A stretch of 64,000 nt of DNA, taken from Streptomyces sp. NRRL WC-3742. GTDB taxonomy: Bacteria; Actinomycetota; Actinomycetes; Streptomycetales; Streptomycetaceae. The notes under the pieces are model-generated. The model was not told the origin of the DNA and did not search any database. It saw only the letters and a program-made list of their open reading frames with translations. A program made the translations under genes and the position numbers. Of this stretch, positions 24,801 through 33,338 are shown piece by piece. The stretch covers positions 1 to 64,000 of the forward strand of contig NZ_JOCF01000008.1 of assembly GCF_000720635.1 (NCBI RefSeq), read 5' to 3'. Numbering within the stretch: the first letter of the stretch is position 1; each line of letters begins with the position of its first letter.

Positions 24801-27800
24801 TCGCCCGCGACCCCGCCGTCACCCTGGACAACTGCACCATCCGGATCGGCGACGGCGACGCCCCCGACCGGTGCGACCTGACCGTCACCGTCGGGACGGT
24901 CACCGAGACCTGGAAGTCCCTGCCGCGCAAGACCGACCAGCTGGCGGCCGCACTGGCCGGGAACCCCGGACGGCCGGTCACGGTCGGCGCGGTCGCGAAG
25001 GTGACAGGCAGCACGGTGGAGTTCACCTCCGCCACCACCGTCCGCGTCCCGGCCCGGGCCCACCTGCTCATCGGCAGCACCAACTACGCCGCGTCCGCCG
25101 AGGCCCCGGTCGGCTCCAAGAGCCTCACCCTCACCGCGGCGGGCACCGCGATCAAGCCCGGCGACAAGGTCAGCCTCGTCGTCTATGACTGGGGCCAGGC
25201 ACAGTCCAGCCGCCCCGGGGTCCTGCTGTCCGGCGGGTCCCGGCTGATCGGGCTGACTCCGGGCGGGGTCGAATCCGTCCCCAACGGCACCGCCAAGGCG
25301 TCCGTCGCCGGTCGCGGCTGCCGCTGGCGGGCCGAAATGCCCGGCCGTGCCTTCCAGTTCGACGGCAAGGACCAGTACCTGACGCTGCCCGCCGCCAAGT
25401 ACCCGGCCGTCACCCCGGTCGGCGACCTCAGCCTGGAGGCGTGGGTCAACCCCGCGGCCGGGCAGGGCCGGCTCGTCCACGGCCGGACGGACGGGGCGAG
25501 CTACTCCCTGGCGCTCGCCGCCGCCGGCCTCCCGGTGTGGCAGTTCCTCGGCAACTCCAAGGTCGAGCTGACCGGTTCGCTCGACCTGTCGAACCGCGAC
25601 TTCACCGTCGAGCTGTGGGCCAAGCGGGACAACATCCGCGGCGTCCGGGAGCCGCTGCTGACCCATGGCGCCCTGGACGGCCAGAAGGACCGGACGCTCT
25701 GCCTGTACTTCGAGCCCGACAACACCTTCGGCTTCGCGCTGTACAGTGACGACCTGACCACCACTCAGGCGTACTCGGACCTGGAGTGGCACCACTGGGC
25801 CGCGGTGTACAGGAACGCCACCCGCGAGCAGATCCTGTACCGGGACGGCGTCGAGGTCGCCCGCCGCACCGCCACGGGGGCCTACACCGGCAGCGGGCCG
25901 CTGGTCCTGGGCCATCAGCAGTTCTCCGGCACCTCCCTCTACGGCCAGATCGACGAGGTCCGCGTCTTCGACCGGGTCCGCACCCCGCAGGAGATCCTCG
26001 CCCAGCGGTTCCAGCGGCTGGGCGGCCTGGAGCCCGGGCTGATAGGCCACTGGAACTTCGAGGGGTCGAACGACACGGCCTCGCCGATCAAGGGCTACCA
26101 GGTGGTCGCCCGGGTGGGCAACCAGGTGATGCGGTCGGCCGAGCGCTTCCCGTGCAACGAGTGGGGCCACGTCGCCGCGACCTTCACCCAGTCCTGGGCG
26201 GTGCGCCCGGAGGGCGGCGAGGGCCTGTCGGTGGCGTCGCAGGACTCGCTGAACATCCTGGAGGACCTCACCATCGAGGCGTTCGTCCAGATCGAGCAGC
26301 TGGGCAAACCCGCGGTCCTGGTCTCCAAGGGATCGGTGGTCGACGGCGGCCGGGACGGCGTCCCGTACCAGCTGAGCGTCCTGGCCGACGGCCGGCTGGA
26401 GTTCGCCTTCGCCGACGCCGGCGGCAAGGCCACGCGCTTCACCTCCACCGAGACCGTGACCCTGGGCGCCTTCCACCGGGTGACCGTGGTGAGGCAGCGC
26501 CAGCCCGACACCGCCGGCAACATCAAGGGGGGCGAGGCCGGCCCAGCCACGCAGGACGTCCGCATCTACCTGTACCTCGACGGCAAGCTGGTCCTCACCA
26601 CCCTGTGGGGCGGGGCCACTTCGCAGGCCAACACCAGCCCGGTGGAGATGGGCCGGGGGCTGCGTGGCGTCCTGGGCGAGGTGCGGCTGTGGAACACCGC
26701 GCGCACCGCACCCCAGCTCGGGCTGCCCGTCGGCCCGCGCGACAAGGGTCTCCTGGCCTGCTGGCCCTTCAACGAGAACGCCGGAAACGTCACCCTCGAC
26801 CTCGGCGGCTCCTTCCCGGCGAAGCTGCGGGGCGCCCGCTGGACCCGCGACCCCGACCCGAGGGCCAGCATCCTGCGGCTCTACCGCAACGGCGACCCGC
26901 TGTCCGAGGGCACGGCGACCGCCCAGGACCGCGACGCCTCGGGCGACCACCAACTCACCCTGGGCGCCCGCCTGGTGGGCGGCAAGCCGACGGAGCTGCT
27001 GACCGGCACCCTGGAGGAGGTACGGATCTGGCGCGCCGTCCGCACCCGGGAGCAGATCTCGGACAACCTGTTCACCCGCCTGCGCGGCGACAAGCAGGAC
27101 CTGCTCGGCTACTGGCCGTTCGACAAGGACTCCACCGCGCCCGGCAGCACCTCCGTGCGAGACGAGGGGCTGCGTGGCAACGACCTGACCTTCTCCCCGA
27201 CGCGGCCCCGCATCCTGCTCTCCACCGCGCCCGTCTCCGCCGACACCGCCCAGGTGCGCTCGGCCCTCGCCGACGTGCGCACGCCCTTCCACAGCACCAT
27301 CGCCGGAGCCCCCGGCGCCACCGAGTACGCCGACCTCCAGTACGACGCCAGGGGCCAGGCGATCGGTGTGCTCAAGCGCTGCTACGGCTTCGTCCGCGAC
27401 GGCCGCTGGCACCTCATCACCGGGTACAAGGTCGGCGACCTGATCACCGAATGGGTCGGCCAGGCCCAGTTCGACCCGCAGCTCATGGGCTACATCGAGG
27501 GCGCCCCGCCCGTGCCGTCCGAGAACCTCACCGACAGGTCCGACGGCTACGCCGGCGCCTCCTCGGTGGAGTTCACCGAGGCCGACCAGGTGCTGCAGAG
27601 CATGTCCGCCAGCAAGACCGAGAGCACCAACACCGCCTTCAACGCCTCGTTCGGCGCCGAGACCGACGCCGGAACCATGGCGGTCACCGCGCCGCTCGGT
27701 GTCGGCATCGCGACCCCGGCGGCCAAGGCCCAGTTGAAGCTCGCCGTGACGGGCAGCCTGGAGTTCTCCAACTCCTGGAGCGAGGACACGAAGATCAGCC

Positions 27801-29170
27801 AGGGCAAGAACACCGCCCGCAAGACCAAGCTGGCGCTGACCGGCTACGTCGAGGACCCGGCCAAGGTGCTGAACTCCGCCATCGGCCGCCGGTACGTGCC
27901 CGCCAACACCGGCATGGCGCTGGTGCAGTCGCAGACCGCCGACGTCTTCGCGCTGCGCCTGGCGCACACCGGCGCCCTGGTCGCCTACCGGATGATGCCC
28001 AACCCGGACATCCCGCTGGACTGGAACATCATCCACTTCCCGATCAACCCCCGCTACACCAAGCAGGGCACCCTCGACGGCGCGGTCGGCTTCAACGACC
28101 AGGGCAAGGTCACCGATCCCGACTACCCCACCGCCACCGGCTACGGCGAGTACAGCTACTTCAAGCCGCGGGACGCCTACGCGCTCAAGCGCCGGATCAC
28201 CCGCGACCAGCAGCGGCTGCAAGCCTTCTACGAGTCGATCTCCACCGAGATCGACCGCAACACCATCGACGAGGCGGCCAAGGCCCAGGCCAAGTCGGCC
28301 CTGCACACGATGGGCGTGCTCATCGGCCCGGACACCCGCCGCAACACGGCCGGCAGCAAGACCGCCGGCGGCTTCGCGCGCCGGGACCTGGTCAACACCT
28401 ACGTCTGGACGGCCCAGGGCGGCTTCTTCGCCGAGACCACCGAGGCCACCGACGCCGTCAGCGAGACCACCTCCGGCGCGTACAACATGAGCGCCACGGT
28501 CGGCGGCTCCTTCGACCTCAGCTTCGGCCTCGGCCCCTTCGGCTTCTCCATCCACCTCGACGCCTCGCGGGGCGGCAGCCTCAGCCTCACCAAGGCCAGG
28601 ACCAAGGACTCCACCCGCACCTTCGGCCTCGACGTCCAGTGCGCGCCGAACGGGGACCTGCAACGCCGGGACAAGGACGGCAAGGCCGTCTACGACGCGG
28701 CGGGCAAGCCCGTCCTGGTGCCGGGCAAGGTGGACGCCTACCGCTTCCTCACCTTCTACCTCGGCGAGACCAGCGCCAACTTCGACGACTTCTACAACAA
28801 GGTCGTCGACCCGACCTGGCTGTCGAACAGCGACGCCCCCGACGCCGCCGCCCTGCGGCAGACCCGCCAGAGCTCCGCCAAGCCCCCGTGCTGGCGCGTC
28901 CTGCACCGGGTCACCTACGTCAGCCGGGTGCTCGCGCCCATCCCGCCGGCGGGAGCGCCGCCGCTGGAGAAGGCGATGCGCGCCGAGAACATCGACAGCA
29001 ACTACGAGCTGATCAGGCGCCTCGAACCGTACGTCCGCCCCGCCGCCACCAGCAGCGCGGCCCTCGCCACCGCCACCCGCGCCGCCCTCGCGGCCCAGCT
29101 GCCCGAACTCGTCCCGCACGCCCCGGAGATCATCGAGTACCTGACCCGGTACTTCGGACTGGAGAACTGA
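21821..29170 (+). CDS. giant multidomain LamG (concanavalin-like) protein with possible pore/beta-rich C terminus
   Basis: A 2449-aa protein starting with GTG after AAGGGGA. There is no signal peptide. Order by approximate residue: an N-terminal domain of unknown type (1-320); LamG jellyroll 1 (329-480; LRFAGGAYSIEAWIKP and DLDELRIWNRVR); coiled coil (625-690); ricin-B-like trefoil (695-845); second coiled coil (860-910); three or four more LamG or LamG-half domains between 1170 and 1755 (SLDLSNRDFTVELWAK; SLNILEDLTIEAFVQ; LEEVRIWRAVRTREQI). The last 500 residues are rich in alternating Ser/Thr/Gly and hydrophobic residues (STNTAFNASFGAETDAGTMA near 1930; SATVGGSFDLSFGLGPFGF near 2225), like amphipathic hairpins. 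The carbohydrate-binding modules suggest a glycan-binding or toxin-like role, but function and export route are unknown. The frame is intact and codon use is like its neighbours. Confidence 0.75.
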   Translation: MAPQESLLKTYGDRSYRHVTMARHQGTTIAFAMDSARRIVYSVLDLSSQQKKGDVDAAYWSENPAEVAFPREIAEVGYAAVGTTAMPTVKRGGAEAGSDERPLPAEIDPFLSTTARLTADAPFHVVSDGTYVLVLRQSISGTDPGAVYKLTDRGSSGDAGRTDYQLDGTKKIPLVHNTLLCDRFLLVDGKLKPVLEVRFKRSRHATNPESAKDSLGTEDMEGRPFHEPTQELSFVRNLTRGRFAAVLVPTAISNVQRWQLFAHNDATGRVDCFNIEQGAQGLFNIQGTRFYTSPDATYRDAVFERSPGTCPFTGRELVPVTGTEGFAETALRLTGADPYVDLGDPAALRFAGGAYSIEAWIKPTSRYGPVLGRDGEYRLAVDTTGAVTLTHTGAPSPLTSTETVPTDVYTHIAATFDGKTAKLYVNGKPAGSGALPFTAATGANTLIGKDGAGDHFDGDLDELRIWNRVRSEAELGDSMNHRLIGNDPGLVAYYRFDEGSGTTAYDQTDNALHGTLKGGVEWTGSDASVGDHPGVRRDSFTLDGRTVESGMSAVLYHQQENVVAGYRPDPKPAKRQARVMLAFVAKDAQGPSTAALDFAVGRDGRLAQAPDVLAPTSLKRPVKGQDSEQLSVLQQTIKRLEPEIADLRQKIAQLAGAAGKADEYEAEEARRKPDFDALERSYLAEKDLPGAYAYNLRLKTDRVMPNGYRARWLFLAGTTGSTGVAIFAEDKGDQPNKTVWRLEPVSSRPEDSSYFRVVAEATKQELHVDGDSTAENARVNLLKPELNNPASQFQLVTTNNDVTVTREIRLVNRKSRLAIGSPSAVTNPTVCQSSECLTAESGLLILVNLGMRSGLDKQYLPQKAEMDELRRKLQEARTAKDRTNELTRALTARQAELQDAQSKLAALTNAAQGDDDLTLAMPLLAVDATGLSLSGCLLDFAQGTDRPALMDSGTGNLVLYFRGLNGQFFAVYYDTGVIRGTRTLAGDGGTLAFLARDPAVTLDNCTIRIGDGDAPDRCDLTVTVGTVTETWKSLPRKTDQLAAALAGNPGRPVTVGAVAKVTGSTVEFTSATTVRVPARAHLLIGSTNYAASAEAPVGSKSLTLTAAGTAIKPGDKVSLVVYDWGQAQSSRPGVLLSGGSRLIGLTPGGVESVPNGTAKASVAGRGCRWRAEMPGRAFQFDGKDQYLTLPAAKYPAVTPVGDLSLEAWVNPAAGQGRLVHGRTDGASYSLALAAAGLPVWQFLGNSKVELTGSLDLSNRDFTVELWAKRDNIRGVREPLLTHGALDGQKDRTLCLYFEPDNTFGFALYSDDLTTTQAYSDLEWHHWAAVYRNATREQILYRDGVEVARRTATGAYTGSGPLVLGHQQFSGTSLYGQIDEVRVFDRVRTPQEILAQRFQRLGGLEPGLIGHWNFEGSNDTASPIKGYQVVARVGNQVMRSAERFPCNEWGHVAATFTQSWAVRPEGGEGLSVASQDSLNILEDLTIEAFVQIEQLGKPAVLVSKGSVVDGGRDGVPYQLSVLADGRLEFAFADAGGKATRFTSTETVTLGAFHRVTVVRQRQPDTAGNIKGGEAGPATQDVRIYLYLDGKLVLTTLWGGATSQANTSPVEMGRGLRGVLGEVRLWNTARTAPQLGLPVGPRDKGLLACWPFNENAGNVTLDLGGSFPAKLRGARWTRDPDPRASILRLYRNGDPLSEGTATAQDRDASGDHQLTLGARLVGGKPTELLTGTLEEVRIWRAVRTREQISDNLFTRLRGDKQDLLGYWPFDKDSTAPGSTSVRDEGLRGNDLTFSPTRPRILLSTAPVSADTAQVRSALADVRTPFHSTIAGAPGATEYADLQYDARGQAIGVLKRCYGFVRDGRWHLITGYKVGDLITEWVGQAQFDPQLMGYIEGAPPVPSENLTDRSDGYAGASSVEFTEADQVLQSMSASKTESTNTAFNASFGAETDAGTMAVTAPLGVGIATPAAKAQLKLAVTGSLEFSNSWSEDTKISQGKNTARKTKLALTGYVEDPAKVLNSAIGRRYVPANTGMALVQSQTADVFALRLAHTGALVAYRMMPNPDIPLDWNIIHFPINPRYTKQGTLDGAVGFNDQGKVTDPDYPTATGYGEYSYFKPRDAYALKRRITRDQQRLQAFYESISTEIDRNTIDEAAKAQAKSALHTMGVLIGPDTRRNTAGSKTAGGFARRDLVNTYVWTAQGGFFAETTEATDAVSETTSGAYNMSATVGGSFDLSFGLGPFGFSIHLDASRGGSLSLTKARTKDSTRTFGLDVQCAPNGDLQRRDKDGKAVYDAAGKPVLVPGKVDAYRFLTFYLGETSANFDDFYNKVVDPTWLSNSDAPDAAALRQTRQSSAKPPCWRVLHRVTYVSRVLAPIPPAGAPPLEKAMRAENIDSNYELIRRLEPYVRPAATSSAALATATRAALAAQLPELVPHAPEIIEYLTRYFGLEN

Positions 29171-29189
29171 CCGCTCCTCCCCCTCGCCT

Positions 29190-29223
29190 GCCTGCCCGCC
29201 GCGCCGACGGCGGGCGGGCAGGC
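29190..29223 (+). terminator. terminator after the giant LamG gene
   Basis: GCCTGCCCGCC (29190-29200) pairs perfectly with 29213-29223 across a 12-base loop, 19 bases after the stop. Confidence 0.7.
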
Positions 29224-29386
29224 GCCTTCAATGCCCGTGCGATGCCCGTGCGATGCCCGGGAAGAACAAATACGTCCCTAATGAACGATTGTGTTCTCTA
29301 TTTCCCGGAGATACCGTCTTCTGTAGTGGTGTACGAATCCGTCCCCTGCCTCTCGTCCGCCCCCGCGCACATTGGGGAAACCTGCC

Positions 29387-30931
29387 ATGGCCACCTCACG
29401 TGCCCTGGCCGAGGCTCCGCCCGCGACCGCACGTCGGGGCCAGCACCCAGGGATAGCACTCACAGTCATCGCGGCCACCCAGCTCATGGTCGTCCTCGAC
29501 ATCACGATCGTGAACATCGCCCTGCCGCACATCCAGCAGGCGCTGAAGTTCAACACCACCGACCTGTCCTGGGTCATCAACGCCTACACCCTCACCTTCG
29601 GGGGCCTGCTGCTGCTCGGCGGCCGGGCCGGCGACATCCTCGGGCGGCGGCGGGTCTTCGTCGTCGGCGTCCTCGTGTTCAGCGCGGCCTCCCTGCTGGG
29701 CGGCGTGGCCCAGTCCTCCGCCTGGCTGCTCGCGGCCCGCTCGCTCCAGGGCCTCGGCGGCGCCATCGCCTCCCCGACCGCGCTGGCGCTGATCGCCACC
29801 AACTTCAGGGAGGGCCCGGCCCGCAACCGCGCCTTCGGGGTCTACTCCGCCGTGGCGGGCGCGGGCGGCGCGGTGGGGCTGCTGCTCGGCGGGATGCTCA
29901 CCTCCTGGCTCTCCTGGCGGTGGGTGTTCTTCGTCAACGTGCCGATCGGCCTGGCCATCGCCCTGCTCGCGCCGCTGTACATCAACGAGTCCGAGCGCCA
30001 CCCCGGGCGCTTCGACCTCACCGGCGCCTTCACGGCCACAACGGGCATGGTCTCGCTGGTGTACGGCTTCATCCGCGCCTCCGAACACGGCTGGTCGGAC
30101 TCCGTCACCCTGCTCGCCTTCAGCCTGGCCGTCGTGCTGCTCGCGGCCTTCCTGCTGAACGAGCGGCGCGCGCCGCAGCCGATCACGCCGCTGCACCTGT
30201 TCCGCGACCGCAACCGCTCCGGCGCGTACGGGCTGATGCTCTGCGTGGCGGCGGCGATGTTCAGCATCTTCTTCTTCGTGACCCTGTTCGTGCAGGACAT
30301 CCTGGGCTTCAGCCCGCTGCGCGCGGGCTTCGCCTTCCTGCCGATCAGCGCGGCGATCATCGCGGCCGCCCAGTTCGCCGCGCGCAACCAGATCCGCTTC
30401 GGCCCCAAGCCCTTCCTGATGGCGGGCTCGCTGCTGGTCCTGGGCGGCGTCCTGTGGTCCACCCGCATCGACTCCCACACCACCTACGCGGGCGGCGTGC
30501 TCGGGCCGACCCTGATGTTCGGCTTCGGCATGGGCTCGATCTTCGTCCCGGTGATGCTGACCGCCGTCTCGCACGTCGCCCCGCACGAGGCCGGCGCGGC
30601 CACCGGCATGCTCAACACCACGCAGCAGGTCGGCGGTTCGCTCGGGCTGTCGATCCTCGTCACCGTGTACGGCACGGCGAGCCGCAACGAGGCCCGGCAG
30701 CAGATCGCCGCGTTCCTGCGGCAGGCGACCCCGCAGCAGGCGGCCGAGTTCAGGGCGAGCGGGAGACTGCCGGCGCCGTACTCCTCGGAAGTGCTGGTGC
30801 ACGGCATCGCGAGCGCCTTCCAGATGGGGCTGGTCTTCGCGTCGCTGGCGGTGCTGATCGCCGTCTTCGTCGTCAAGGTGCGCAGGCCGGAGGCCCCCTC
30901 CTCCGAGACCTCGCCCGGGGGCGCCGCTTGA
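29387..30931 (+). CDS. DHA2-family MFS multidrug efflux transporter (EmrB/QacA type)
   Basis: A 514-aa drug:H+ antiporter with about 14 hydrophobic segments. Seen are the helix-1 motif LDITIVNIALPHI, motif A GGRAGDILGRRRVF after helix 2, and motif C-like GAGGAVGLLLGGML in helix 5. The start is the ATG at 29387 with GGGGAAA 8 bases upstream; a TTG at 29372 would lack a ribosome site. The C terminus is short and basic. The SCO5389-type gene follows 74 bp downstream in the same direction. The AT-rich upstream spacer (29260-29330) probably carries the promoter. The drug substrate is unknown. Confidence 0.88.
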   Translation: MATSRALAEAPPATARRGQHPGIALTVIAATQLMVVLDITIVNIALPHIQQALKFNTTDLSWVINAYTLTFGGLLLLGGRAGDILGRRRVFVVGVLVFSAASLLGGVAQSSAWLLAARSLQGLGGAIASPTALALIATNFREGPARNRAFGVYSAVAGAGGAVGLLLGGMLTSWLSWRWVFFVNVPIGLAIALLAPLYINESERHPGRFDLTGAFTATTGMVSLVYGFIRASEHGWSDSVTLLAFSLAVVLLAAFLLNERRAPQPITPLHLFRDRNRSGAYGLMLCVAAAMFSIFFFVTLFVQDILGFSPLRAGFAFLPISAAIIAAAQFAARNQIRFGPKPFLMAGSLLVLGGVLWSTRIDSHTTYAGGVLGPTLMFGFGMGSIFVPVMLTAVSHVAPHEAGAATGMLNTTQQVGGSLGLSILVTVYGTASRNEARQQIAAFLRQATPQQAAEFRASGRLPAPYSSEVLVHGIASAFQMGLVFASLAVLIAVFVVKVRRPEAPSSETSPGGAA

Positions 30932-30961
30932 CAGGGCGTCAGGGAGCCCGGCACAGTCCTT

Positions 30962-30980
30962 CTTGTAATGGTTTTCATCT
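30962..30980. promoter_or_regulatory. possible Zur-like box
   Basis: TAATGGTTTTCAT within 30966-30978 resembles the actinobacterial Zur box, a 7-1-7 palindrome close to TGAAAAT-G-ATTTTCA. The right half matches well (6 of 7) and the left half poorly (about 4 of 7). It sits 26 bp before the start of the SCO5389-family gene. Confidence 0.3.
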
Positions 30981-31005
30981 TCGATAACCAGGAATGAGGA
31001 CACCC

Positions 31006-31395
31006 ATGTCGCTCGACGTCTCCCCCGCCCTCCTCGCCCAGGCCCAGGAGGGGCGCGTCGCCCAGGACGACTTCCTCGAGACCGTCCGCACCTCGCTCCC
31101 GTACGCCTACCAGGTCGTCGCCGGGCTCAGCACCGAACTCGCCGCCACCGAGGAGGAGTTCACCACCGACAACACCACGCCCAGCGACGAGCAGCGCGCC
31201 CAGCTGCTGCGCGCCCTGGCGAGCAACGCGATCCGGGGCAGCCTGGAGGACCACTTCGGGGTGAAGCTCGCCTTCGTCAACTGCCACCGCGTCGGCGCGT
31301 TCCGGCCGGGCTCCGAGGAGAGCGAGGCGTACCTCGAGTTCACCTCGCTGCACAACCAGATCCGCAACCAGAGCCCCGAGCTGCGCAGCTGCTGA
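31006..31395 (+). CDS. SCO5389-family conserved hypothetical protein
   Basis: A 129-aa soluble protein of the actinobacterial SCO5389 family, whose function is unknown to me. The start MSLDVSPALLAQAQEG, the middle FLETVRTSLPYAYQVV and LLRALASNAIRGSLEDHFGV, and the NQSPELRSC end fit that family along the whole length. GAGGA lies 6 bases before the ATG. It is downstream of and co-directional with the DHA2 efflux gene; a separate promoter is suggested by the AT-rich spacer with a Zur-like sequence. Confidence 0.82.
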   Translation: MSLDVSPALLAQAQEGRVAQDDFLETVRTSLPYAYQVVAGLSTELAATEEEFTTDNTTPSDEQRAQLLRALASNAIRGSLEDHFGVKLAFVNCHRVGAFRPGSEESEAYLEFTSLHNQIRNQSPELRSC

Positions 31396-31432
31396 GCCCC
31401 CTCCCGCTGAACCCGCTCCCCCCGCGCCCGTT

Positions 31433-31458
31433 CGGCGAGCCCCGTCCCAGGCTCGCCG
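31433..31458 (+). terminator. probable terminator after SCO5389-family gene
   Basis: CGGCGAGCC (31433-31441) pairs with GGCTCGCCG (31450-31458) across an 8-base loop. Confidence 0.55.
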
Positions 31459-31624
31459 GGCGGGCTCGCGCGCTCCCCGCGTGAACCCCGATTGCGCCGT
31501 GTTGCGCGCCCGTTTCCGGATCGCGCGCCGATCTTGTGGCCCGCCGATACCGGTGCGTAGGTTCGACGGGCACCCCGGCCCCGGGCCCTCCCGGGCCAGC
31601 CCCACACCACGCGGAGCCGCCACC

Positions 31625-32662
31625 ATGCCGTCGAACCCCCGCCCGCTGCGCAAGCTCGGCTTCCTCACCATCGGGCTCTTCGACGAGGCCGACCCGCGCC
31701 GGGGCCACGAGGACACCCTCGACCTCATCGCGTTCGGCGAACGGCTCGGCTTCGACAGCGCCTGGCTGCGCCACCGCCACCTCCAGTACGGGATCTCCTC
31801 CCCCGTCGCCGTGCTCGCCGCCGCCACCCAGCGCACCAGCCGCATCCAGCTCGGCACCGCCGTCACCCCGCTCGGCTGGGAGAACCCGCTGCGGCTCGCC
31901 GAGGACCTCGCCACCGTCGACGTGCTCTCCGGCGGCCGGCTCAACCCCGGGTTCAGCGTCGGCCCGCCCGTCCACTGGGAGAACGTGCGCGGCGCCCTCT
32001 ACCCCGACACCTGGGAGCGGGAGGACTTCTCGCCCGCCCGCGCCGAGCGCTTCCTCGCGCTGGTGCGCGGCGAGGACGCCTCCGACGTCGAGGGCACCGA
32101 GGGGATCGAGCAGTACTCGCGGCGCGTCCAGCCGCACTCCCCCGGGCTCGCCGACCGGCTCTGGTACGGCGCGGGCAGCACCCGCTCCGTCCGCTGGGCG
32201 GGCGAGCAGGGGCTCAGCCTGCTCACCAGCAGCGTCGTCAAGGCCGAGGACCCCGAGCCGCCCCTCGACTTCGCCGCCATCCAGGCCGGGCTGATCCACA
32301 CCTTCCGCAGCCACCACCCGCTGGGCGAGCGCGCCCGGGTCTCCCAGGGCCTCGTCGTCATCCCGACCGACTCCGCCACCCCCGAACAGCGCGCCAGGTA
32401 CGAGGCGTACGCGGCCGCTCGCACCCCCCGTACCCTCACCCCGCAGGGGCCGGCGCGGCTGCTGTTCGCCCCGGACCTGGTGGGCACCACCGAGGAACTC
32501 GTCGAACGGCTGCACGCCCACGCGGGCTTCCGGGAGGTGGACGAGGTCGCGTTCGCCCTGCCGTTCACCTTCGGGCGCGAGGACTACGAGCAGATCCTCA
32601 CCGACCTCGCCACCCGGCTCGCACCCGCGCTCGGCTGGCGCCCGGGCTCCGACCTGGGCTGA
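31625..32662 (+). CDS. luciferase-like (LLM class) flavin-dependent monooxygenase
   Basis: A 345-aa member of the bacterial luciferase-like TIM-barrel family, which uses reduced FMN or F420. Visible are LGFDSAWLRHRHLQYG, SPVAVLAAATQRTSRIQLGT and GENP-like WENPLRLAEDLATVDVLSGGR with NPGFSVG, the conserved core. GGAG lies 7 bases before the ATG. The C-terminal part contains the expected GTTEELVERLHAH. The truncated regulator 25 bp downstream may once have controlled it. Substrate unknown. Confidence 0.85.
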   Translation: MPSNPRPLRKLGFLTIGLFDEADPRRGHEDTLDLIAFGERLGFDSAWLRHRHLQYGISSPVAVLAAATQRTSRIQLGTAVTPLGWENPLRLAEDLATVDVLSGGRLNPGFSVGPPVHWENVRGALYPDTWEREDFSPARAERFLALVRGEDASDVEGTEGIEQYSRRVQPHSPGLADRLWYGAGSTRSVRWAGEQGLSLLTSSVVKAEDPEPPLDFAAIQAGLIHTFRSHHPLGERARVSQGLVVIPTDSATPEQRARYEAYAAARTPRTLTPQGPARLLFAPDLVGTTEELVERLHAHAGFREVDEVAFALPFTFGREDYEQILTDLATRLAPALGWRPGSDLG

Positions 32663-32686
32663 GGCGGGCGGCGCTGGCGCCCGCCC

Positions 32687-33130
32687 GTGCTCGAACTGCC
32701 CTGGGCCGCCGAGCGGAACGCCCACCTCGGCGGGCGCGGCCTCACCCTGCTGCCGCTCTTCTTCTGCGGGCCCACCCCACGCGCCCTGGTCAACGGCGTC
32801 GACCGGCCGACCCTCGCCTACCCGCTGCCGTACGACCCGCTCCAGGCGGATCCGTTCGCTCCGGCCCGGGACGACGGTGGGGACCGTACGGGCGGCAGGC
32901 TGGCCGCCGCCCTCGGCCGCACCCGCGCCGCCGTCCTGCGAGACGTGGCCGCCGGCCCGGGTGCCACCACCAGCGCCCTCGCGCACAGCCTGGACGTCGC
33001 GCTCGCGACCGCCTCGGAACACGTGGCCGTCCTGCGCGGTGCCGGGCTCGTGACGAGTCACCGGCACCGCTCGACGGTGCTGCACACGATCACCCCACTC
33101 GGGATGGACCTGCTGGACGCGGCCGGGTAG
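32687..33130 (+). pseudogene. N-terminally truncated ArsR-type winged-helix regulator (DUF5937-like)
   Basis: The 147-codon frame encodes only the C-terminal half of a common Streptomyces regulator of about 300-340 aa. It has the segment GGRGLTLLPLFFCG and LAYPLPYDP, then a wHTH domain (about residues 68-145; LGRTRAAVLRDVA, TSALAHSLDVALATASEHVA, VLRGAGLVTSHRHRSTVLHT). The N-terminal DUF5937-like domain is missing. The frame begins 24 bases after the preceding stop without a clear ribosome site, and I find no matching N-terminal piece upstream. It may be a deletion remnant; expression of a bare wHTH protein is possible but unproven. Confidence 0.65.
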
Positions 33131-33338
33131 GGGCGGGGGCGGACGGGCGTTCTCGGACCAGGGACAGCCGACCAGGAGCCACCAGGCTGTGGCCACGGCT
33201 GCTGACGTCGTCACCGACCAGGGTTCTCCAATTTCCGGTCGGTCTTGCTCAGTTCGCGTGCAACCGGGCGTCGGGCGGTGGCGTCCCTGCCCATACGAAC
33301 AGCCGTCAGGCTGTGAAACCGGGGGGACATCACCGCGC

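Noticed and set aside
23963..29119. Minus-strand open frame of 1718 codons opposite the giant LamG gene
   Set aside because: Antisense shadow typical of high GC; the composition is compositionally biased and no domain is recognisable, whereas the plus strand has repeated LamG modules.
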